Source: an uncultured Pseudomonas sp. (GTDB lineage: Bacteria > Pseudomonadota > Gammaproteobacteria > Pseudomonadales > Pseudomonadaceae). From it: a stretch of DNA of 12,800 bases. Below, piece by piece: positions 7,936-12,800 of the stretch; position 1 is the stretch's first letter; every line of letters starts with the position of its first letter. The stretch is from positions 1 through 12,800 of the forward strand of contig CALMID010000045.1 in NCBI GenBank assembly GCA_937863915.1, given 5' to 3'. The notes below the pieces were generated by a model. The model was not told the DNA's origin. It saw only the letters and a program-made list of their open reading frames with translations, and made no database searches. The position numbers and the translations under genes are program-made.

Positions 7936-8567
7936 GCGCGATACGCGCGCAGGAACAGCTGCACCACCTCGGCCACATGGCTGGCCTCTTCCTCGGCGGT
8001 CGGTGCGCTGCAGCTGCCCACCAGCAGGCGGAAGTGGCAACCGCCCTTGAGCAGGCTGAGGAAGTGCTCGGCGGCATTGAGCGGGTTGTCGATCTGCAGC
8101 TTGCCCTGGCTGGCGGCCTTGCGCAGCAGCCCTTCGAGTTCATTCAGCACCCGCTGCGGGCCGGCATTGAAGAACAGCTGGCCCAGGGTCGGGTCGGTGG
8201 TGGCCAGGGTCACCATGACCCGCAGCAGCTCGATGGATTCGCGGCTGTTGATCAGCTGCACGAAGCCGCGGCCGATATTCAGCAGCACCTTTTCCAGTGA
8301 CGCGCCATCGGGCAGGTCGAAGAACAGCTCAGGCAGCTGCTCCTCGCACTTGGACTTCACCGCGGCCGAGAACAGCGTCTCCTTGTCGGTGAAGTGGTTG
8401 TACACCGTGAGCTTGGAAACCCCGGCTTCGGCGGCGATGGCGTCCATGCTGCTGCCTTCGTAGCCGTTGCGCATGAACAGGGTTTTTGCCGCTTCGAGGA
8501 TGGCCAGACGCTTGGCTTGATCCTTCGGGCGGCCGGGGCCGGTACTCGGCAATCTTTTGTCAGACAT
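7932..8567 (-). CDS. mexL: TetR-family repressor, MexL-like
   Basis: The protein has 211 residues. Its N-terminal TetR DNA-binding domain covers about residues 18-66: ILEAAKTLFMRNGYEGSSMD leads into a helix-turn-helix AIAAEAGVSKLTVYNHFTDK, followed by ETLFSAAV. The C-terminal ligand and dimer domain is helical, with two cysteines near the end. The arrangement, divergent from mexJ and mexK homologues, is that of P. aeruginosa MexL, which represses mexJK and its own gene. By analogy it would bind in the 92-bp gap at 8568-8659. The ATG at 8565-8567 has no clear Shine-Dalgarno. The TAG stop (7932-7934) lies inside the terminal repeat of the palindromic element, so the present C-terminus, FLRAYRA, may have been set by that element. 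The symbol rests on synteny and recalled similarity, not on an alignment. Confidence 0.88.
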   Translation of the reverse strand: MSDKRLPSTGPGRPKDQAKRLAILEAAKTLFMRNGYEGSSMDAIAAEAGVSKLTVYNHFTDKETLFSAAVKSKCEEQLPELFFDLPDGASLEKVLLNIGRGFVQLINSRESIELLRVMVTLATTDPTLGQLFFNAGPQRVLNELEGLLRKAASQGKLQIDNPLNAAEHFLSLLKGGCHFRLLVGSCSAPTAEEEASHVAEVVQLFLRAYRA

Positions 8568-8575
8568 TTTCTAGG

Positions 8576-8634
8576 AAATACTGGACTGGTGAGTTTGCTA
8601 TTTTTACTATACCCGGCAGTATAAATATTCAAAA
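8576..8634. promoter_or_regulatory. Divergent tetR/mexJ promoters with a probable repressor operator
   Basis: A dyad TATAC-N6-GTATA spans 8608-8623. On the plus strand, TTGCTA (8595-8600) with GTATAA (8619-8624), 18 bases apart, is a candidate mexJ promoter. On the minus strand, TTTTGA (8634-8629) with TATAGT (8611-8606), 17 bases apart, is a candidate tetR promoter. The dyad therefore lies over both -10 sites. An extra AAATAC at 8576-8581 reads GTATTT on the minus strand. I recall GTATTT-type repeats from the described MexL footprint, but cannot verify that here. Confidence 0.5.
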
Positions 8635-8659
8635 CCTTGTTTGTGAAAAGGTCACCATC

Positions 8660-9763
8660 ATGTTGCGTCGAGCCTTGCCTGTTGCCCTGCCGTTTATCCT
8701 GATTGCCAGCCTGACCGCCTGTGGCGGCGGCGATAAAGTCGAGCCGCCGGCGCGCCCGGCGCTGGTGGTGCAGCCGATTCCGGCGGGTGACGCGGTGGAT
8801 ACCTATCCGGGCGAGGTGCGTGCGCGCCTGGAGCCGGAGCTGGCCTTCCGCATCGCCGGCAAGATCAGCCGGCGCCTAGTCGAGGTGGGCGAGCGGGTGA
8901 AGAAGGACCAGCCGTTGGCTGAACTGGACCCCGAGGACGTCCGTCTGCAGCTGGAAGCCATGCGTGCACAGGTCGCCGCCGCCGAGGCCAACCTGCAGCT
9001 GGTGCGCACCGAGCGCGACCGCTACAAGACCCTGCTGGCGCGGCAGATGGTCAGCCGCTCGCAGTACGACAATGCCGAGAACCTCTATCGCGCCGGCGAG
9101 GCACGCCTCAAGCAGGTCAAGGCCGAGTACAACGTGGCCAGCAACCAGGCGGGCTATGCCGTGTTGCGTGCCCCGCAGAATGGGGTGATTGCCACTCGCA
9201 AGGCCGAGGTTGGCCAGGTGGTGGCTGCCGGTCAGCAGGTGTTCACCCTGGCCGCCGATGGTGACCGCGAGGTGGTGATCAGCCTGCCGGAGCATGCCAT
9301 CGAACGCTTCAAGATCGGCCAGGTGGTGGCCGTCGAACTCTGGTCGCAGCCGGGCAAGCGCTATGCCGGTCTGGTCCGCGAGCTGTCGCCTGCCGCCGAT
9401 CCGCTGTCGCGGACCTTCGCCGCCCGCGTGGCTTTCAGCGAAGCCAAGGTGCCGGCCGAGCTTGGCCAGAGCGCGCGGGTATTCATCCGCTCCGGCGAGC
9501 ATGTGCCGCTGTCCGTTCCGTTGGCCGCGCTGACCGCCGAAAAGGGCCAGCCCTATGTCTGGGTGGTCGATCCGAAAACCTCCAGCCTCAAGCGCGTGGC
9601 GGTCAAGGTCGGCGCCTATGGCGAGGAGCGCGTGCCGGTGCTCGACGGTCTGAGCCCGGGCGACTGGGTGGTGGCCGCCGGTGTTCAGGTGCTCCGTGAA
9701 GGGCAGAAGGTGCGTCCGGTCGATCGCGACAACCGCAACGTCCAACTGGTTGCCGGGGAGTAA
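8660..9763 (+). CDS. mexJ: RND efflux membrane-fusion lipoprotein, MexJ-like
   Basis: This is the periplasmic adaptor that links the inner-membrane RND pump to an outer-membrane channel. The protein has 367 residues from the ATG at 8660, which has AAGG at 8648-8651. Upstream in-frame codons would run into the tetR gene and lack a signal sequence. The N-terminus is a lipoprotein signal (MLRRALPVALPFILIASLTAC) with lipobox LTAC and lipidated Cys21. A biotinyl-lipoyl-like half-motif FRIAGKISRRLVEVGERVKK is at 63-82, followed by an alpha-hairpin (about 93-165) and the second half-motif LRAPQNGVIATRKAEVGQVV at 169-188. A beta-barrel covers about 205-280, with a membrane-proximal domain to the end. 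The mexK-like gene starts five bases after the stop, so they form one operon. In P. aeruginosa MexJK exports triclosan, tetracycline and erythromycin; the same substrates here are only an inference. Confidence 0.92.
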   Translation: MLRRALPVALPFILIASLTACGGGDKVEPPARPALVVQPIPAGDAVDTYPGEVRARLEPELAFRIAGKISRRLVEVGERVKKDQPLAELDPEDVRLQLEAMRAQVAAAEANLQLVRTERDRYKTLLARQMVSRSQYDNAENLYRAGEARLKQVKAEYNVASNQAGYAVLRAPQNGVIATRKAEVGQVVAAGQQVFTLAADGDREVVISLPEHAIERFKIGQVVAVELWSQPGKRYAGLVRELSPAADPLSRTFAARVAFSEAKVPAELGQSARVFIRSGEHVPLSVPLAALTAEKGQPYVWVVDPKTSSLKRVAVKVGAYGEERVPVLDGLSPGDWVVAAGVQVLREGQKVRPVDRDNRNVQLVAGE

Positions 9764-9768
9764 GGCTC

Positions 9769-12700
9769 GTGGGCTTCAACCTTTCCGCCTGGGCGCTGAA
9801 AAACCGCCAGATCGTTCTCTACGTCATGATCCTGCTGGGCATTGTCGGGGCTATCTCCTACACCAAGCTGGGTCAGAGCGAGGATCCGCCCTTTACCTTC
9901 AAGGCCATGGTGATCAAGACCAACTGGCCGGGCGCCAGTGCCGAGGAAGTCTCGCGGCAGATTACCGAGCGCATCGAGAAGAAGCTGATGGAGACCGGCG
10001 ATTTCGACAAGATCGTCTCCTTCTCCCGTCCGGGTGAGTCCCAGGTGACCTTCATCGCCCGCGACTCCATGCATTCGCGGGATATTCCCGACCTCTGGTA
10101 CCAGGTGCGCAAGAAGGTCAGCGACATTCGCTACACCTTGCCCCAGGGCATCCAGGGGCCGTTCTTCAACGATGAATTCGGCACCACCTTCGGCAATATC
10201 TACGCGCTGACCGGTGAAGGTTTCGACTACGCGGTGATGAAGGACTACGCCGACCGTGTGCAGCTGCAGCTGCAGCGGGTCAAGGACGTCGGCAAGGTCG
10301 AGCTGGTTGGCCTGCAGGACGAGAAGGTGTGGATCGAGCTGTCCAACGTCAAGGCGGCCACGCTCGGCCTGCCCATGGCCGCGGTGCAGAAGGCGCTGGA
10401 GGAGCAGAATGCGGTGGCGGCCGCTGGCTTCTTCGAAACCCCCTCGGACCGGGTACAGCTCCGCGTGAGTGGCAGCTTCAAGACCGTCGAGGAAATCCGT
10501 GAGTTCCCTATCCGCGTCGGTGACCGGACTTTCCGCCTGGGTGATGTGGCCGAGGTCAGCCGCAGCTTCAATGATCCGCCCGCGCCGCGCATGCGCTTCA
10601 TGGGCGAGGATGCCATCGGCATTGCCGTGTCGATGAAGACCGGTGGCGACATTCTGGTGCTGGGTGAAGCCCTGGAGGCCGAGTTCGCCCGCCTGCAGGA
10701 AAACCTGCCGGCCGGCCTGCAGCTGCGCAAGGTGTCCGATCAGCCAGCGGCGGTGAAAACCGGTGTTGGCGAGTTCGTCCGCGTGCTCACCGAGGCGCTG
10801 ATCATCGTGCTGCTGGTGAGCTTCTTCTCCCTCGGCATGCGCACTGGCCTGGTGGTGGCACTGTCGATCCCGCTGGTGCTGGCGATGACCTTCGCCGCCA
10901 TGCATTACTTCGGCATCGGCCTGCACAAGATTTCCCTCGGCGCGCTGGTGCTGGCGCTGGGCCTCCTGGTGGATGACGCGATCATTGCCGTGGAGATGAT
11001 GGCGATCAAGATGGAGCAGGGCTACGACCGCCTCAAGGCGGCCAGTTACGCCTGGACCAGCACGGCCTTCCCCATGCTCACCGGCACGCTGATCACCGCC
11101 GCCGGCTTCCTGCCGATTGCCACCGCGCAGTCCGGTACCGGCGAGTACACCCGTTCGATCTTCCAGGTGGTGACCATCGCCCTGGTGGTGTCGTGGATCG
11201 CCGCCGTGGTCTTCGTGCCTTACCTGGGTGATCGCCTGCTGCCGGACCTGGCCAAGTTGCATGCGGCCAAGCACGGTCATGGCCAGGACCCCTACGGCAC
11301 GCCGTTCTATCGCCGCGTGCGTACGCTGGTGGAGTGGTGTGTGCGCCGTCGCCGGCTGGTGATCATGCTCACCGTAGGGGCTTTCGTCGCCTCGGTGCTG
11401 CTGTTCCGCTTCGTGCCGCAGCAGTTCTTCCCGGCCTCCGGGCGTCTGGAAATCATGGTCGACCTCAAGCTCAACGAGGGTGCCTCGCTCAAGGCCACCG
11501 AGGCCCAGGTGGCGCGCCTTGAGAAGCTGCTTCAGGAGCATGAGGGCATCGACAACTATGTGGCCTATGTCGGTACCGGCTCGCCGCGCTTCTATCTGCC
11601 GCTGGACCAGCAGTTGCCGGCCGCCAGCTTTGCCCAGTTCGTGGTGCTGACCAAGAGCATCCAGGACCGCGAAGCGGTGCGCGAGTGGCTGATCGGCGTG
11701 ATGGGCGAGCAGTTCCCGACCCTGCGTTCACGCGTGTCGCGTCTGGAGAACGGTCCGCCCGTGGGCTATCCGGTGCAGTTCCGCGTTTCCGGCGAGCATA
11801 TCGACGAAGTCCGCGCGCTGGCCCGTCAGGTGGCCGACAAGGTGCGCGACAACCCCCATGTGGTCAACGTGCACCTGGACTGGGAAGAACCGAGCAAGGT
11901 GGTGCGCCTGATCATCGACCAGGACCGTGCCCGCGCCCTGGGCGTGAGCACCGCCAACCTGTCGCAGTTCCTGCAGAGCGCGCTGTCCGGTCAGGTGGTC
12001 AGCCAGTTCCGCGAAGGCAACGAACTGATCGACATCCAGCTGCGCGGTACCGTGCGCGAGCGTCAGGAGCTGGGCCTGCTGCCGAGCCTGGCGGTACCGA
12101 CCGACAACGGCAAGAGTGTGGCGCTGTCGCAGGTCGCCACGCTTGAGTACGGTTTCGAGGAAGGCATCATCTGGCACCGTAACCGTCTGCCCAATGTGAC
12201 CGTGCGCGCTGATATCTACGACAAGGAACTGCCGGCCAGCGTGGTCAAGCAGATCCTGCCGACCCTGGAGCCGATCCGCGCCAAGTTGCCGGATGGCTAC
12301 CTGCTGGACGTCGGCGGTACCGTTGAGGATTCGGCGCGCGGGCAGAAGTCGGTCAACGCCGGTGTGCCGCTGTTCATCGTGGTGGTTCTGACGCTGCTGA
12401 TGCTGCAGCTCAAGAGCTTCTCGCGCACGGCCATGGTGTTCGTCACCGCGCCGTTGGGCCTGATCGGCGTGACTCTGTTCCTGCTGGTGTTCCAGCAGCC
12501 GTTCGGCTTTGTCGCCATGCTCGGCACCATCGCCCTGGCGGGGATGATCATGCGTAACTCGGTGATTCTGGTCGACCAGATCGAGCAGGACATCGCCAGC
12601 GGTCTGGACCGTTGGCACGCCATCATCGAGGCCACTGTGCGGCGCTTCCGGCCGATTGTGCTGACCGCTCTGGCTGCCGTGCTGGCGATGATCCCGCTGT

Positions 12701-12800
12701 CGCGCAGCGTGTTCTTCGGGCCGATGGCGGTCGCCATCATGGGCGGCCTGATCGTCGCCACGGCGCTGACCCTGCTCTTCCTGCCAGCGCTCTATGCGGC
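9769..12800 (+). CDS. mexK: RND efflux pump, MexK-like (3' end cut by window edge)
   Basis: This is a proton-driven inner-membrane pump that works with the upstream adaptor. The frame is open from a GTG at 9769 (protein VGFNLSAWALKNRQ, read as Met) to the right edge: 1010 residues, lacking perhaps the last dozen or so of about 1025. A GGGGAG at 9755-9760 serves as Shine-Dalgarno inside the end of mexJ. The layout is classic RND: TM1 at about 14-32, a large periplasmic loop, TM2-6 from about 340 to 490, a cytoplasmic stretch, TM7 near 530, a second periplasmic loop, and TM8-12 from about 870. TM4 carries GLLVDDAIIAVE with the proton-relay aspartates at 402 and 403. In TM10 the position of AcrB Lys940 is Arg929 (AGMIMRNSVILVDQ). 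No outer-membrane channel gene is visible; MexJK is known to borrow OprM or OpmH. The family could also include other HAE-type pumps, but synteny favours MexK. Confidence 0.93.
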   Translation, partial: MGFNLSAWALKNRQIVLYVMILLGIVGAISYTKLGQSEDPPFTFKAMVIKTNWPGASAEEVSRQITERIEKKLMETGDFDKIVSFSRPGESQVTFIARDSMHSRDIPDLWYQVRKKVSDIRYTLPQGIQGPFFNDEFGTTFGNIYALTGEGFDYAVMKDYADRVQLQLQRVKDVGKVELVGLQDEKVWIELSNVKAATLGLPMAAVQKALEEQNAVAAAGFFETPSDRVQLRVSGSFKTVEEIREFPIRVGDRTFRLGDVAEVSRSFNDPPAPRMRFMGEDAIGIAVSMKTGGDILVLGEALEAEFARLQENLPAGLQLRKVSDQPAAVKTGVGEFVRVLTEALIIVLLVSFFSLGMRTGLVVALSIPLVLAMTFAAMHYFGIGLHKISLGALVLALGLLVDDAIIAVEMMAIKMEQGYDRLKAASYAWTSTAFPMLTGTLITAAGFLPIATAQSGTGEYTRSIFQVVTIALVVSWIAAVVFVPYLGDRLLPDLAKLHAAKHGHGQDPYGTPFYRRVRTLVEWCVRRRRLVIMLTVGAFVASVLLFRFVPQQFFPASGRLEIMVDLKLNEGASLKATEAQVARLEKLLQEHEGIDNYVAYVGTGSPRFYLPLDQQLPAASFAQFVVLTKSIQDREAVREWLIGVMGEQFPTLRSRVSRLENGPPVGYPVQFRVSGEHIDEVRALARQVADKVRDNPHVVNVHLDWEEPSKVVRLIIDQDRARALGVSTANLSQFLQSALSGQVVSQFREGNELIDIQLRGTVRERQELGLLPSLAVPTDNGKSVALSQVATLEYGFEEGIIWHRNRLPNVTVRADIYDKELPASVVKQILPTLEPIRAKLPDGYLLDVGGTVEDSARGQKSVNAGVPLFIVVVLTLLMLQLKSFSRTAMVFVTAPLGLIGVTLFLLVFQQPFGFVAMLGTIALAGMIMRNSVILVDQIEQDIASGLDRWHAIIEATVRRFRPIVLTALAAVLAMIPLSRSVFFGPMAVAIMGGLIVATALTLLFLPALYA

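Noticed and set aside
8486..8659. N-terminal extension of the mexJ-like gene back into the tetR gene
   Set aside because: The extension would overlap tetR and its promoter and would place the lipoprotein signal inside the protein. The ATG at 8660 has a Shine-Dalgarno and gives a proper LTAC lipobox.
9685..11541. A 618-codon open frame antisense to the mexK-like gene
   Set aside because: It runs over the mexJ/mexK junction and opposite conserved RND sequence; the His/Gln/Arg-rich product has no recognisable domain. Composition shadow.

Overview
The window is about 12.8 kb of GC-rich chromosomal DNA that reads as a Pseudomonas core-genome segment. I base this on protein likeness and gene order: phosphoenolpyruvate carboxylase (ppc), adenylate kinase (adk), TsaB, a small orphan protein, a DUF72 protein, a calcium-binding-loop protein, the 16S rRNA methyltransferase RsmJ, then a TetR repressor facing a MexJK-type RND efflux operon. 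From memory this matches the PA3688-to-PA3676 order of P. aeruginosa PAO1. The proteins differ enough that the species is probably another Pseudomonas. I cannot confirm the species without a search.

Layout. Positions 1-407 hold the tail of an unidentified plus-strand gene and a small minus-strand gene of the kind often annotated in Pseudomonas as a pilin assembly protein. Positions 546-4817 carry three plus-strand housekeeping genes: ppc (anaplerotic carbon fixation), adk (adenylate balance) and tsaB (tRNA t6A modification). adk ends in a strong perfect hairpin. Positions 4911-6109 hold a coupled pair: an orphan 113-residue protein whose stop overlaps the start of a DUF72 protein, behind a good sigma70-like promoter. 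On the minus strand, 6128-6904 encodes a stand-alone protein with three calcium-binding-type loops, resembling the segment that precedes RTX repeats in large secreted proteins. rsmJ follows, divergent from it.

Between rsmJ and the tetR gene lies a 146-bp element that is an imperfect palindrome from end to end. It has perfect 19-bp terminal inverted repeats, and one of these supplies the tetR stop codon. This is the clearest mobile or repetitive element in the window; a much shorter sequence built from the same end motifs sits at 6110-6131, where it also contains a stop codon. The tetR gene (mexL-like) is divergent from a lipoprotein membrane-fusion gene (mexJ-like) and an RND pump gene (mexK-like) that runs off the right edge. 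The 92-bp divergent control region contains a dyad lying over both -10 candidates, as expected for a repressor that controls itself and the pump.

I see no CRISPR array, tRNA, rRNA, phage, toxin-antitoxin or defence module. No stretch longer than 300 bases lacks a gene. I do not find a convincing new multi-gene system. The least understood items are the palindromic element, the calcium-loop protein and the orphan gene coupled to DUF72.
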